Shown here in pieces: positions 36,901-45,887 of a DNA stretch of 64,000 bases; the stretch's first letter is position 1; every line of letters begins with the position of its first letter. The position numbers were made by a program, and so were the translations under genes. The stretch lies in the NCBI GenBank assembly GCA_902489275.1, contig CABTZK010000001.1, positions 62,001 to 126,000 of the forward strand, written 5' to 3'. Below the pieces are notes generated by a model. The model was not told the origin of the DNA. It did not search any database and saw only the letters and a list, made by a program, of their open reading frames with translations. The DNA is from an uncultured Porphyromonadaceae bacterium (lineage in GTDB: Bacteria; Bacteroidota; Bacteroidia; Bacteroidales; Muribaculaceae).

Positions 36901-37696
36901 GGCCACCAATGAGCATGGCGATGTGTTTCTCGACACGCTCGTGAAATACGGGCAGCGCTATCAAAACGACCAATCGGCCAACACAAACTCCCTGTTTGGA
37001 GGATTTGACGAGATTGAGATCGCCACTCCCGAGATTCCCGCATCAGAGCCCTGGGGCATCGTTGAAAAGCTGAACAAGGAAAAAGACTTGATTGGCATCT
37101 ATCTCTCGGCACATCCTCTTGACCCATATTTTATCGAGGTGCAATATGGGTGCAACACGCGCTTGAATGAAATTGACGAGAAACAGGGTCATCTCAATCA
37201 AGAACTCACATTCTGCGGGATTGTTACCGACTTCCAAGCGAAGCCTGCGAAGAATGGCGGCATGTATGGGCGTTTGAAGTTGGAGGACTACACGGGCAGC
37301 CATGAGTTGATGCTGTTTGGCAAGAACTACATTGACTACAACAAATATGGTGTGGTATCTACGCCCATCTTTGTTCGCGGCGAGTACGCGAAAAGCAAGT
37401 ATGGCGATCGCATCAACTTCGACATCAAACAAATAGAACTGCTTGCAAACGTAAAAGGCAAAATGGTTCATAATATCCGCATTGATGTGGAGGAGTCAAG
37501 GTTGGACAATCTTGAGGACATGAACGCACTACTTCAATCCTCGACCGAGAATCGGTGCGACCTCTACATTCGCCTGATCAACGAGGAAAACGGCCTGAAG
37601 GTCACATTGAAATCACAACACAAAATACCCCTCACAAAGCAACTGATAGACTTCCTCAAAGAGCAACGGTTTGAGTTTGTGACAAACTATAACTAA
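33932..37696 (+). CDS. dnaE: DNA polymerase III alpha subunit
   Basis: Replicative polymerase catalytic subunit, 1254 residues. The N-terminal PHP domain begins FVHLHVHSYYSTLDG with LTDHGNMFG. The palm carries VGPGRGSAAGSVVAYCLGI and the catalytic aspartates Asp493 and Asp495 (PDIDTDF). Then come the fingers (GTFQFESAGM), the RPGPMQYIPDF and YQEQVM signatures, and the beta-binding and helix-hairpin-helix region. An OB-fold (LTFCGIVTDF) lies near 1090 and the C-terminal tau-binding part is shortened, as in Bacteroidetes. It is a DnaE1-type enzyme. A hairpin follows at 37760-37794. Confidence 0.97.
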   Translation: MIPFVHLHVHSYYSTLDGQASIEGLVDKAISNGMRGMALTDHGNMFGIKEFYDYCNQVNSGTHKAIKKLEKDLANAEGDAAIAIQQQIDEARRKLFIPIFGCEVYVAAGKLTESRDKRDIGRHLILLAKNEQGYHNLIKIVSKAWTDGMYYHPRTDHAEIEKYHEGIICCSACLGGEIPQLIMNGDLNKAREVALWYQSVFGEDFYLELQRHKATVARANHETYALQQEVNKELVKISKELGIKVVCTNDSHFVNEDDAEAHDHLLCLATGKDLDDPRRMLYSKQEWFKTQEEMNEVFADIPEALSTTQEIIDKIVPYNIDNEPIMPFFPIPESFGTEEEWRHKFTEEELRQEFCSDENGENPLSEAEATKRISHLGGYDKIYRIKFEADYLAKLTYERAKKLYGDPTPNAVLERIKFELHVMKTMGFPGYFLIVQDFINAARDKLDVWVGPGRGSAAGSVVAYCLGITRIDPIKYDLLFERFLNPDRISLPDIDTDFDDDGRGKVLQWVMDKYGHNNCAHIITYSTMATKNSIKDVARVEKLPLDLSNALCKAIPDRLPDGMKMNLSNAIKCTPELQAAESSENVQERNTIKYAKKLEGTVRGTGIHACGFIICRDRIDDHVPVSTADDPDFPNSKTNVTQYDGHVIESTGLIKMDFLGLKTLSELKEACKVIKQTTGDVVDIDHIPLDDPLTYKLYQEGRTVGTFQFESAGMQKYLRDLHPTVFEDLIAMNALYRPGPMQYIPDFIKRKHDPSLVKYDIPCMEKYLKDTYGITVYQEQVMLLSRQLANFTRGESDALRKAMGKKKKAIVDQMKPKFIEQGTANGHDPKVLEKIWSDWENFASYAFNKSHATCYSWVSYQTAYLKAHYPAEFMAALMTRRFDQISEITKLMEECQAMKLKTLGPDVNESFRHFGVNDKGEIRFGLSAIKGIGDAAARSIVDERTKNGPYKDIFDFAQRVNYGCVNRKAFESLALSGGFDSFGIPRESFLATNEHGDVFLDTLVKYGQRYQNDQSANTNSLFGGFDEIEIATPEIPASEPWGIVEKLNKEKDLIGIYLSAHPLDPYFIEVQYGCNTRLNEIDEKQGHLNQELTFCGIVTDFQAKPAKNGGMYGRLKLEDYTGSHELMLFGKNYIDYNKYGVVSTPIFVRGEYAKSKYGDRINFDIKQIELLANVKGKMVHNIRIDVEESRLDNLEDMNALLQSSTENRCDLYIRLINEENGLKVTLKSQHKIPLTKQLIDFLKEQRFEFVTNYN

Positions 37697-37759
37697 CGAC
37701 ATTCAACCGCCATTGCCTCAATAGATTAAAAACACAAAAATCAATTTGAGACCACGTTC

Positions 37760-37794
37760 ATGCAAGGTGTGCCCCCGACAAGCGCACCTTGCAT
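37760..37794 (+). terminator. probable terminator of dnaE
   Basis: A 13-bp stem ATGCAAGGTGTGC/GCGCACCTTGCAT (one G-T pair), 9-base loop, 63 bases after the dnaE stop. The following T tract is weak. Confidence 0.55.
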
Positions 37795-37899
37795 TGTTAG
37801 GTGTCTTCTCATCACTCCAGCAAGTTTCGTCAATATCCTATTTTAAGATTATTAACCTAATAAAAAGGTGGATTATGGAATAATTTCGATAATTGTTTG

Positions 37900-37907
37900 T
37901 ACCTTTG
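37900..37907 (+). promoter_or_regulatory. -7 box of the mutA-mutB operon
   Basis: TACCTTTG fits TAnnTTTG exactly. The -33 region has only a TATG at about 22 bases upstream. The leader would be about 78 bases. Confidence 0.5.
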
Positions 37908-37991
37908 TATGAATATAATAGAAAACAACTATTTAATGGTTTGCGAATACCATTTATATCAACAAAAGTTACTATATAATTAAATTGAGTT

Positions 37992-39830
37992 ATGGCAGAA
38001 AAAAGAGAAAAATTGTTCGATTCATTTTCTCCAGTCAACCACGAGACGTGGCGCGCTAAAGCCGAAGTCGACCTGAAAGGCGCCAACTTTGACAAGAGAA
38101 TGATATGGAGAACAAACGAAGGATTCAATGTTCAGCCACTGTATTTTGACGAAGACATTAAAGACTTCAAGACAATCGGTTCACTTCCGAGTGAGTATCC
38201 ATTTGTGCGTGGAACGCGCACAGACAACGACTGGCAAGTGCGCCAAGACATCGATGCGCATGACGCTAAAGCGGCCAACGCGAAAGCGCTTGACGTTCTC
38301 AACAAGGGCGTTACCGCAATTGGCTTCAAGCTGGGCAAGGGCGCAAACATCGACCTGGACACTTTGCTGGCAGGCATTTATACCGACGTTGCGGAAATTA
38401 ACTTCTCGATTTGTCCAACTCGCGCCATTGAACTGGCAAAGGCTCTTGTCGCCTACCTTGAGAGAACGGGGTCTGCCGAAAAATTCCACGGCAGCATTGA
38501 TTTTGACCCCTTCAAGATGACTTTGAAGCGTGGCAAGAAATTTCCAGAGAGCATTGCCGCAACGGCAAGCGAACTCTTGAAGATTGCAGCTCCTGTGAAA
38601 GGCCTGAAGGTACTCTCGGTCGACTCGGTGATGCTCTGCAACGCAGGCGCTTTTATCTACCAGGAACTTGGCTATGCCCTCGCATGGGGCAACGAATGGA
38701 TGGCATCGCTCACCGAGGCCGGTTTTAGTGCCGATGAGGTTGCCAGCCGCATCAAGTTCAACATGGGTGTGTCCACCGTATATTTTATGGAGCTTGCTAA
38801 ATTCCGCGCAGCTCGCATGCTGTGGGCGCAAATCGTGAAGCAATACAACCCCGCATGCGATTGTGCCTGCAAGATGGTGGTGAATGCCTGCACATCACGC
38901 TTCAGCCAAACCATGTATGATGCCTACGTGAACATGCTCCGAAGCCAGACGCAAGCCATGTCGGCCGCATTGGCATCGGTGGACGAAATCACCGTTACTC
39001 CTTTTGATGCACCTTATAAGGATAGCGACGAGTTCAGCGAGCGCATTGCACGCAACCAGCAAATTCTCCTGAAAGAGGAGAGCCACCTCGACAAGGTGGT
39101 CGACCCCGCAGGCGGATCGTATTATATTGAGGAACTCACGATGAGCATTGCTCAAGTGGCATGGAAACTCTTCCTCGATGTGGAGGAAAATGGCGGTTTC
39201 AAGGCCGAAGTTGAGAATTATCATGTGACCAATGCGGTCAACGCATCGGCAGCAGCCCGCTTTGACAAGGCAGCCAAGCGCAAAGAGCAAATGCTGGGCA
39301 CCAACCAGTTCCCAAATTTCACCGAGACTTTAGGCGACAAGCAGCCTGCAACGTGCTGCTGCTGTGGTGGTGGCGCACAAGAGGCAGCAGTTCCTGTGCT
39401 CAACAATCGCCGCTTAGCGACTGACTTTGAAGAGTTGCGCACAGCCACTGAAAAAGCCGCCAAGACCCCAGTCGTGTTTATGCTCACTATTGGCAACTTG
39501 TCGATGCGTCTGGCACGCGCCCAATTCAGCGACAACTTCTTTGGCTGCGCGGGCTACAAGCTCATTGACAACAATGGCTTCAAAACGGTTGAAGAGGGTG
39601 TTGAGGCAGCCGTCAAGGCTGGTGCCGACATTGTTGTGTTGTGCTCGAGTGACCCCGAGTATCCCGACTTCATCCCTGGCACACTCAAAGCTCTTGACGG
39701 CCGTGCCGAGTTTGTGCTTGCAGGTCCAGAAACCGATGAGTTCAAAGCGATGGGCGTTAGCCACTTCATTAATGTTCGCACTAACGTTCTTGAAACATTA
39801 AAAGCTTTCAACGCTAAACTTTTAAAATAA
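37992..39830 (+). CDS. mutA: methylmalonyl-CoA mutase small (beta) subunit
   Basis: Non-catalytic partner of MutB in the B12-dependent isomerisation of succinyl-CoA and (R)-methylmalonyl-CoA, the path to propionate in gut Bacteroidetes. The 612 residues keep the TIM-barrel part (MAELAKFRAARMLWAQIV with Met-Glu variants, NQQILLKEESHLDKVVDPAGG) and a C-terminal flavodoxin-like fold that lacks the cobalamin motif DxHxxG. Between the two, at residues 455-458, are four consecutive cysteines followed by three glycines, encoded by a short TGC/GGT repeat. mutB starts 18 bases later. Confidence 0.95.
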   Translation: MAEKREKLFDSFSPVNHETWRAKAEVDLKGANFDKRMIWRTNEGFNVQPLYFDEDIKDFKTIGSLPSEYPFVRGTRTDNDWQVRQDIDAHDAKAANAKALDVLNKGVTAIGFKLGKGANIDLDTLLAGIYTDVAEINFSICPTRAIELAKALVAYLERTGSAEKFHGSIDFDPFKMTLKRGKKFPESIAATASELLKIAAPVKGLKVLSVDSVMLCNAGAFIYQELGYALAWGNEWMASLTEAGFSADEVASRIKFNMGVSTVYFMELAKFRAARMLWAQIVKQYNPACDCACKMVVNACTSRFSQTMYDAYVNMLRSQTQAMSAALASVDEITVTPFDAPYKDSDEFSERIARNQQILLKEESHLDKVVDPAGGSYYIEELTMSIAQVAWKLFLDVEENGGFKAEVENYHVTNAVNASAAARFDKAAKRKEQMLGTNQFPNFTETLGDKQPATCCCCGGGAQEAAVPVLNNRRLATDFEELRTATEKAAKTPVVFMLTIGNLSMRLARAQFSDNFFGCAGYKLIDNNGFKTVEEGVEAAVKAGADIVVLCSSDPEYPDFIPGTLKALDGRAEFVLAGPETDEFKAMGVSHFINVRTNVLETLKAFNAKLLK

Positions 39831-39848
39831 TCAATCACATCAATCACA

Positions 39849-41981
39849 ATGAGACCAAATTTTAAAAATATAGATATTGCAAAAGAGGCTTTTAATGTAG
39901 AACACAAGCCTCTCACACTGGCCGAGCCGTGGAAAAACGCCGAGTTGATCGATATTAAGCCAGTCTACACGCGTGAAGATCTCGAGGGACTTGAGCACCT
40001 CCAATTCAAGGCAGGCATCCCCCCATTTTTGGGAGGTCCCTATAGCTTGATGTACCCATTCCGCCCATGGACAGTGCGCCAGTATGCAGGTTTCTCAACA
40101 GCAGCCGAGTCCAATGCCTTCTATCGCCGTAACCTGGCTTCAGGGCAAAAAGGCTTGTCAGTGGCATTTGACCTTCCCACGCACCGTGGCTACAATGCTG
40201 ACAACCAGCGTGTCGTGGGCGATGTGGGTAAGGCAGGTGTATCCATTTGCTCGGTTGAGGACATGAAGGTGCTGTTTGATGGCATTCCCTTGAACAAGAT
40301 GTCGGTGTCAATGACCATGAACGGTGCAGTGCTCCCTATTCTGGCCTTCTACATCGTTGCAGGCCTTGAGCAAGGCGCTTCGCTCGAAGTGATGGCAGGC
40401 ACTATTCAAAACGATATTTTGAAGGAGTTCATGGTGCGCAACACCTATATTTATCCTCCTAAATTCTCTATGCAGATTATTGCCAGCATCTTTGAGTACA
40501 CCTCACAGAACATGCCCAAGTTCAACAGCATCTCGATCTCGGGTTACCACATCCAGGAGGCTGGAGCAACGGCTGACATTGAGCTCGCCTACACTCTCGC
40601 CGATGGCATGGACTACATCCGCACGGGCGTGAATGCCGGCATGAAGGTCGATACCTTTGCGCCACGCCTGTCGTTCTTCTGGGGCATTTCGATGAACTTC
40701 TTCACCGAGGTTGCCAAGATGCGCGCAGGCCGCTTGCTGTGGGCCAAGATTGTGAAAAGTTTTGGTGCCGAGAATCCAAAATCAATGTCATTGCGCACCC
40801 ACAGCCAAACATCGGGCTGGTCGCTCACCGCGCAAGATCCCTTCAACAACGTGGGACGTACCTGTATCGAGGCTTTGGCAGCAGCACAAGGTCACACCCA
40901 GTCGATGCACACCAATGCGCTTGACGAGGCCATCGCGCTGCCCACCGACTTCTCGGCTCGCATTGCTCGTAACACTCAAATCTTCATTCAGCAAGAGACC
41001 TACATCACCAAGGCTATTGACCCCTGGGCAGGCTCATTCTATGTGGAGAAATTGACTGACGAACTTGTGCGCAAAGCATGGGCCCACATTCAAGAAATCG
41101 AGAAACTCGGCGGCATGGCCAAGGCCATTGAGACCGGAGTGCCCAAGATGCGTATTGAGCAGGCTGCTGCCCGCACTCAAGCCCGCATCGACTCGGGCCG
41201 CCAAACCATCGTTGGTGTCAACAAGTATGTCCTTGAAAAAGAGGAGCCTATTGACATCCTCGAAATTGACAATACCGAAGTGCGCAACGAGCAAGTCAGT
41301 CGCTTGCAGACACTCTACAAGAACCGTGACAACGACAAGGTGAAAAAAGACCTCGCTGCACTCACCGAATGCGTGAGAACTGGCGAGGGCAATCTCTTGG
41401 CTTGTGCAGTGGAGGCTGCCAAAGACCGTGCCTCACTGGGCGAGATTTCAGATGCCTGCGAGGAAATCGTGGGTCGATATAAAGCAAAAGTTCAAATGTT
41501 TTCAGGCGTGTACGCAGCAGAAGTTAACAACAACGAAGAGCTCAATAAGGCTCGTGAACTCACTGGCCAATTTGCCGAAAAGAATGGTCGCCAACCTCGC
41601 ATCATGATTGCCAAGATGGGGCAAGACGGTCATGACCGTGGCGCAAAAGTAGTAGCAACAGGCTATGCCGATTGCGGTTTTGACGTTGACATGGGGCCCT
41701 TGTTCCAAACCCCAGAGGAAGCAGCCAAGCAGGCCGTAGAGAACGACGTAGACGTGATGGGGGTTTCCTCGCTTGCAGCAGGTCACAAGACCTTGGTTCC
41801 TGCCGTGATTGCCGAGCTCAAGAAGCTGGGGCGTGAGGACATCATTGTCACCGCCGGAGGCGTGATTCCCGTTCAAGACTATGACTTCTTGTACCAAGCA
41901 GGTGTGGCTGCCATTTTTGGTCCTGGAACCAACGTCATGAAGTCGGCGGCTCAAGTGATGCACATTCTTCTTGAAGATTAG
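39849..41981 (+). CDS. mutB: methylmalonyl-CoA mutase large (alpha) subunit
   Basis: Catalytic, cobalamin-binding subunit, 710 residues. The substrate barrel includes GGPYSLMYPFRPWTVRQYAG, SFFWGISMNFFTEVAK, SLRTHSQTSGWSLT and DPWAGSFYVE. The C-terminal B12 domain has DGHDRG at 593-598, where His595 is the lower cobalt ligand, followed by VMGVSSLAAGHKTL and TAGGVIP. It is second in the operon with mutA, and a strong terminator follows. The racemase/epimerase and MeaB-type chaperone are not in the window. Confidence 0.97.
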   Translation: MRPNFKNIDIAKEAFNVEHKPLTLAEPWKNAELIDIKPVYTREDLEGLEHLQFKAGIPPFLGGPYSLMYPFRPWTVRQYAGFSTAAESNAFYRRNLASGQKGLSVAFDLPTHRGYNADNQRVVGDVGKAGVSICSVEDMKVLFDGIPLNKMSVSMTMNGAVLPILAFYIVAGLEQGASLEVMAGTIQNDILKEFMVRNTYIYPPKFSMQIIASIFEYTSQNMPKFNSISISGYHIQEAGATADIELAYTLADGMDYIRTGVNAGMKVDTFAPRLSFFWGISMNFFTEVAKMRAGRLLWAKIVKSFGAENPKSMSLRTHSQTSGWSLTAQDPFNNVGRTCIEALAAAQGHTQSMHTNALDEAIALPTDFSARIARNTQIFIQQETYITKAIDPWAGSFYVEKLTDELVRKAWAHIQEIEKLGGMAKAIETGVPKMRIEQAAARTQARIDSGRQTIVGVNKYVLEKEEPIDILEIDNTEVRNEQVSRLQTLYKNRDNDKVKKDLAALTECVRTGEGNLLACAVEAAKDRASLGEISDACEEIVGRYKAKVQMFSGVYAAEVNNNEELNKARELTGQFAEKNGRQPRIMIAKMGQDGHDRGAKVVATGYADCGFDVDMGPLFQTPEEAAKQAVENDVDVMGVSSLAAGHKTLVPAVIAELKKLGREDIIVTAGGVIPVQDYDFLYQAGVAAIFGPGTNVMKSAAQVMHILLED

Positions 41982-42025
41982 TTTCAGGTACAGGCATTGC
42001 AATATATCTCAATATATCTTCATAC

Positions 42026-42062
42026 AAAAACTGCGGCTCTTCCTTGAGCCGCAGTTTTTTTC
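42026..42062 (+). terminator. terminator of mutA-mutB
   Basis: A 14-bp perfect stem (42026-42039 with 42046-42059, core CTGCGGCTC), 6-base loop, and seven T. The A/T flanks make it bidirectional, useful also for dnaA, which converges on it. Confidence 0.92.
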
Positions 42063-42128
42063 GTTTTTTGTTAAAAACAAATTGCTATCAATGTCATTTC
42101 AAGAATAAATCGCTATTCATGTTACGCT

Positions 42129-43532
42129 CTACTGGTTTAGTTTCTCCTCCAATTTCTTGACCTCGTCAGCAAAGTTTTTTTCAACCGATAGGCGTTGCTC
42201 AATCTGCTTGCACGCATGAAGCACTGTCGCATGGCTTCGTGACAAGCGCATTCCGATGTTGGTCGAGGACAACTGAGTCTCTTTTTTGGCGAAGTACATG
42301 AGCAACTGGCGCGCGTCAGAGATTTCACGCTTGCGCGACTTGCCATAGAGCAAGGCACTGTCGATGTCGTAATGACTGGCCACGATCTCGGCAATCATTT
42401 CAAACGTAACTTGCTTCTTGCTGACTTTTACCGCATTGGCAATCACACTGCTCGCAAGCTCAATCGAGATTTCCTGATTGAGCATGGTGGCATGAGCAAG
42501 CAGCGAAACCACCACGCCCTCCAACTCGCGGATGCTATCGGTCACGTTGCAAGCAATAAAGTCGAGCACATCGGCAGGAATCGACAAGCCATCTTGGGAG
42601 GCTTTGAGCTGAAGCACATTGCGACGCAACTCGTAGTCAGGCTTCGACAGCTCAACGGTCATTCCCCACTTGAAACGGGAAATAAGGCGCGGAACCATCC
42701 CATCCATTTCGCAAGGACGGCGGTCGCTTGAAAGGATGAGTTGCTTGCCTTGATTGTGAAGTTGGTTAAAAATGTGGTAAAAAGTGTTTTGCGTGCCCTG
42801 CTTGCCGGCAAACTCTTGAATGTCGTCAATAATGAGCACATCAATACTCTGATAGAAATTGATGAAATCGTTAACTTTGTTGTTTCTGACAGCAGTGGTA
42901 TATTGACTTTCAAATACACGAGCCGTGATATAAAGGACACGCTTGCGTGGAGTGTTCTCCTTGATTTTGATGCCGATGGCTTGAATCAGATGGGTCTTTC
43001 CAACGCCCGTGGGGCCAAAAACAAACAAGGGATTAAACGTCTTGCAATTGGGGTCGGTCGCAATCGTCATGCCGATGGTTACTGCCAGCTTGTTGCTCAT
43101 GCTGCCGCAGTAGTTCTCAAAGGTGTAGCGAGGATTTAATTGAGGGTCAATGTCGCCATAGTCAACCGTGTCAAAGGGATTGCTGGCGTGACGTGTTTGC
43201 TCGCTTACCTTGTTCTTGATAATCGAGCTTGAATTTTCATCTTTTACCGTTATCCCCGTCTCGGCGTCGTTTCTCACCACATCATAATTGTAGAACAACT
43301 TCACGTTAGGGCCGTACACGCGCTTGAGCGTTGATACCACCAAGTTGTAATAACGCTCCTCGATTTGCTCAACGTAAAATTGAGAGGGAACCCTCAACGT
43401 AAGGCTGTCGCTTTCCGTCTTCAAAGCAACAATTGGGGCAAACCAAGCATTAAATTGCTCGGTGGGAAGATTGTCCTTGAAAATTTCAAGGCACTTGCTC
43501 CATTGCTCGTTATGCTGCATTTCAGTATTCAT
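42129..43532 (-). CDS. dnaA: chromosomal replication initiator DnaA
   Basis: AAA+ protein that opens the replication origin. The 467 residues comprise an N-terminal DnaB/DiaA-interaction domain (WSKCLEIFKDNLPTEQFNAW), a linker, the AAA+ domain with Walker A GPTGVGKT and Walker B VLIIDDIQ, and the C-terminal DnaA-box-binding helix-turn-helix (RLSRSHATVLHACKQIEQ). It converges with mutB. No DnaA-box cluster was found on either side, so the origin is probably elsewhere. Confidence 0.97.
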   Translation of the reverse strand: MNTEMQHNEQWSKCLEIFKDNLPTEQFNAWFAPIVALKTESDSLTLRVPSQFYVEQIEERYYNLVVSTLKRVYGPNVKLFYNYDVVRNDAETGITVKDENSSSIIKNKVSEQTRHASNPFDTVDYGDIDPQLNPRYTFENYCGSMSNKLAVTIGMTIATDPNCKTFNPLFVFGPTGVGKTHLIQAIGIKIKENTPRKRVLYITARVFESQYTTAVRNNKVNDFINFYQSIDVLIIDDIQEFAGKQGTQNTFYHIFNQLHNQGKQLILSSDRRPCEMDGMVPRLISRFKWGMTVELSKPDYELRRNVLQLKASQDGLSIPADVLDFIACNVTDSIRELEGVVVSLLAHATMLNQEISIELASSVIANAVKVSKKQVTFEMIAEIVASHYDIDSALLYGKSRKREISDARQLLMYFAKKETQLSSTNIGMRLSRSHATVLHACKQIEQRLSVEKNFADEVKKLEEKLNQ

Positions 43533-43882
43533 CCGAGTTGCTTTGAGGGTTAATTTGACAAGACAAAATTAATCCTTACATTTCTAATAAAAAAGTGTGT
43601 GAAAAATTTGCTTTTTCAAAAAAGGCTCTATCTTTATTAAAAACAAGCATTTAGATGTAACAATCCTGTAAATGCTACATCCACATTGCAATTGTGTATA
43701 CAAGACCTTAAAAATCAGCCTCGTATTGAGCCTAACTCATTTCGCCCCATCAAGGAGGCATTTCATGGCTTCCAGGGGAACTGCCCTCCTGAACGTTGGA
43801 TGTGAGAAGATAACGATAAAAATCCTTTTGTTTGTTATTTAGAATGCTTCTAAATTAGGAAAGGAGCGTGCTCATGCTGGCA
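43533..43882. other. 350-bp region upstream of dnaA
   Basis: Non-coding, AT-rich. It contains the probable dnaA promoter (43564-43594) and, at 43753-43790, a nested hairpin: outer arms AGGAGGCA and TGCCCTCCT, inner TTCC/GGAA. It may be part of the dnaA leader or the 3' end of the MCE transcript. No good TTATCCACA-type DnaA box is present. Confidence 0.5.
43564..43594 (-). promoter_or_regulatory. probable promoter of dnaA
   Basis: The minus strand reads TTTT (43594-43591), 19 bases, TAATTTTG (43571-43564). The -7 box is perfect and the -33 box has one mismatch. The leader is about 25 bases. Confidence 0.55.
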
Positions 43883-44815
43883 TCATAGCAACTTAAACGT
43901 GACATACCTTTTGGGATTCCGCTTGATATCCTCAAGCAGGGCTTGCAGGGCAGCCACGGCCTCGCAGGCATTATCGTAGAGTTGCTGGTCGCTCGTGAGC
44001 TTGCCCAAAGAAGAGTCCTTGCTGTTGAGCTGTACCGACAACTGCTGTAAATTGGCCAAAGTGGCATTGATGCGACTTACCGTTGAGTCAACTGGGAGTG
44101 TCTTGAGCATGCTGGACATCTCGCTTAAATTCCTCGATGTGTTCTGGAGTTCAACGGCCAACGCATTCACATTGCCTAAAACGCCATCGGCATGACCGAC
44201 AACACCGGGAACGGACTGGTTCAGGCGAGCCATGAGTGCTGAGAGCTGCCGCGAGCTCTTCTCTAACTCTATGGTGATCTGGTTCACCCTCGATATCGAG
44301 GCCTCCAGTCCTGGGTTAGCTACCACCGTGTTCACGTTGCCCAGGATAGAGTCAACCTTAGGCAACATGTTTGATACCGAAGGCATAATATCTTGCCTCA
44401 CCTTGGTCATTAGCCCAGCCTCTAAAGGACGGACCTGTATCATGTCGCCCACCCGGTAATAGTTTTTTTGGTCGCTCAGGTTCAAGTGTATCTCGGCAGT
44501 TCCTAAAAAAGAGCTCGACAGGGAAACCGTGCTGCCCATGGGCACTTTCATTTGCTTGTCGAGACTGATCTCGACCACGATGTTGTTGTGGGCATAATCA
44601 TACTTCATTTCCCGAATATGCCCAACTTGAAACCCATTGACAGTAACTGGCGACGATACATTCAAGCCATCAATCTTTTCAAATGTGGCATAATAGTAAT
44701 TGGCAGGCTTAAACATATTGGCGCCTTTTAAATACTCAATGCCCCAATACAGTAAGAACAGGCTCACGAGCACTGTCAGCCCGATAAACATATTTTTTTT
44801 AGCGGTTGGTTTCAT
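43883..44815 (-). CDS. MlaD/MCE-family lipid-transport protein
   Basis: Periplasmic-facing, inner-membrane-anchored substrate-binding component of an MCE lipid transporter. From the ATG at 44815 it has 310 residues: one N-terminal transmembrane helix (MFIGLTVLVSLFLLYWGI), an MCE domain at about 30-115 (ATFEKIDGLNVSSPVTVNGF, GSTVSLSSSFLGTAEIHL), and a long helical C-terminal tail with repeated LGNVN segments (residues 150-290) that would build a tube or stalk in the hexamer. The ATPase and permease partners are not adjacent, which is unusual for an mla operon. Confidence 0.88.
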   Translation of the reverse strand: MKPTAKKNMFIGLTVLVSLFLLYWGIEYLKGANMFKPANYYYATFEKIDGLNVSSPVTVNGFQVGHIREMKYDYAHNNIVVEISLDKQMKVPMGSTVSLSSSFLGTAEIHLNLSDQKNYYRVGDMIQVRPLEAGLMTKVRQDIMPSVSNMLPKVDSILGNVNTVVANPGLEASISRVNQITIELEKSSRQLSALMARLNQSVPGVVGHADGVLGNVNALAVELQNTSRNLSEMSSMLKTLPVDSTVSRINATLANLQQLSVQLNSKDSSLGKLTSDQQLYDNACEAVAALQALLEDIKRNPKRYVTFKLL

Positions 44816-45060
44816 TTCAATTTCTTCGTCATTTTTAGCCAAGGTGGCGATTAAAGCTCTAATAATAGGTGCAAATTTAATAATAAAATGCCAAACGAAA
44901 TTGTTCTATTATGATTTTTAAATAGTCATTTATGGATTATTGTCCATTATTTCCTATCCGTCATGTTCTTTTTAGGCGAAATGTTGCTTTACATTTGCCT
45001 TAAATGAAGCTCATGAACATTTAATCTCTCATTTTTTACAATTATATTTGTTTTTTATTG

Positions 45061-45068
45061 TATTTTTG
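45061..45068 (+). promoter_or_regulatory. -7 box of aroE
   Basis: TATTTTTG fits TAnnTTTG. No TTTG is at the proper distance. The box also excludes a start at 45048 and supports the ATG at 45099, with a leader of about 24 bases. Confidence 0.45.
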
Positions 45069-45098
45069 CAAGAAAAATTTCCCGAACTCCAAAGCATT

Positions 45099-45866
45099 AT
45101 GGCAGTGACTCACACCACAAAAAAGATATATGGCTTGATTGGCTATCCACTCACACACTCCTTGTCAATGGACTTTTTCAACCAAAAGTTCAAATCCGAG
45201 GGTATTCATGCCATCTATATGAACTTTGAGCTTGACGACATCAATCGGCTGATGGAAGTTGTGAGCGAGTACCCTCAACTTGACGGGCTGAACGTAACAA
45301 CCCCTTATAAAGAGCAGGTAATCCCGTTTTTGCATGCCTTAGACAAGACAGCCAAGGCTGTGGGTGCCGTTAACGTCATTAAATTTCAACGCGGTCACAG
45401 GGAGAATGACTTGCAGTTGATTGGATATAATTCCGACGTGATTGGCTTTGGGAAGTCGATAGAACACTGCATTGACAGCAAGCATCAAAAGGCTATGGTT
45501 TTAGGGTCAGGAGGAGCCGCCAAAGCAGTAACCCACGCCCTTAAGCAACTGGGAGTTGAAATCCTGCATGTGTCTCGCAGGAAATCGGCAGCGACGGTCA
45601 CCTACGAGGAATTGACCAAGGCCATGGTGCATGACTGCAAGATTGTGGTAAATGCCACTCCTCTTGGCACTTATCCGCGCGTGGACACTTTCCCAGACTT
45701 CCCTTATCGGTTCTTGACCAAAGAGCACCTCTGCTATGACTTGGTTTATAATCCCGAGGAAACGCTCTTCATGAAAAAGTCCAAGCAGCGGGGAGCAACC
45801 GTAAAGAACGGGCAGGAAATGCTCTTGCTTCAAGCGTTTTCTTCCTACGAGATATGGACTAAATAA
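45099..45866 (+). CDS. aroE: shikimate dehydrogenase
   Basis: NADPH-dependent reduction of 3-dehydroshikimate in aromatic amino acid synthesis. From the ATG at 45099 (MAVTHTTKKIYGLIG) it has 255 residues. The substrate domain has GYPLTHSLS and LNVTTPYKE with the catalytic lysine; the nucleotide domain has GSGGAAKAV, NATPLGTYP and DLVYNPEETLFM. Slightly shorter than the usual 270, as is common in Bacteroidetes. comEC follows after 21 bases and is likely co-transcribed. Confidence 0.95.
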   Translation: MAVTHTTKKIYGLIGYPLTHSLSMDFFNQKFKSEGIHAIYMNFELDDINRLMEVVSEYPQLDGLNVTTPYKEQVIPFLHALDKTAKAVGAVNVIKFQRGHRENDLQLIGYNSDVIGFGKSIEHCIDSKHQKAMVLGSGGAAKAVTHALKQLGVEILHVSRRKSAATVTYEELTKAMVHDCKIVVNATPLGTYPRVDTFPDFPYRFLTKEHLCYDLVYNPEETLFMKKSKQRGATVKNGQEMLLLQAFSSYEIWTK

Positions 45867-45887
45867 TAGAGGGTACGTCATTTTCAC

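Noticed and set aside
42000..42025. Direct repeat AATATATCT twice after mutB
   Set aside because: Only two 9-base AT-rich copies next to a terminator; likely chance.
43533..43882. Replication origin next to dnaA
   Set aside because: I searched for TTATCCACA-type boxes on both strands and found only poor matches, with no cluster or AT-rich unwinding array.
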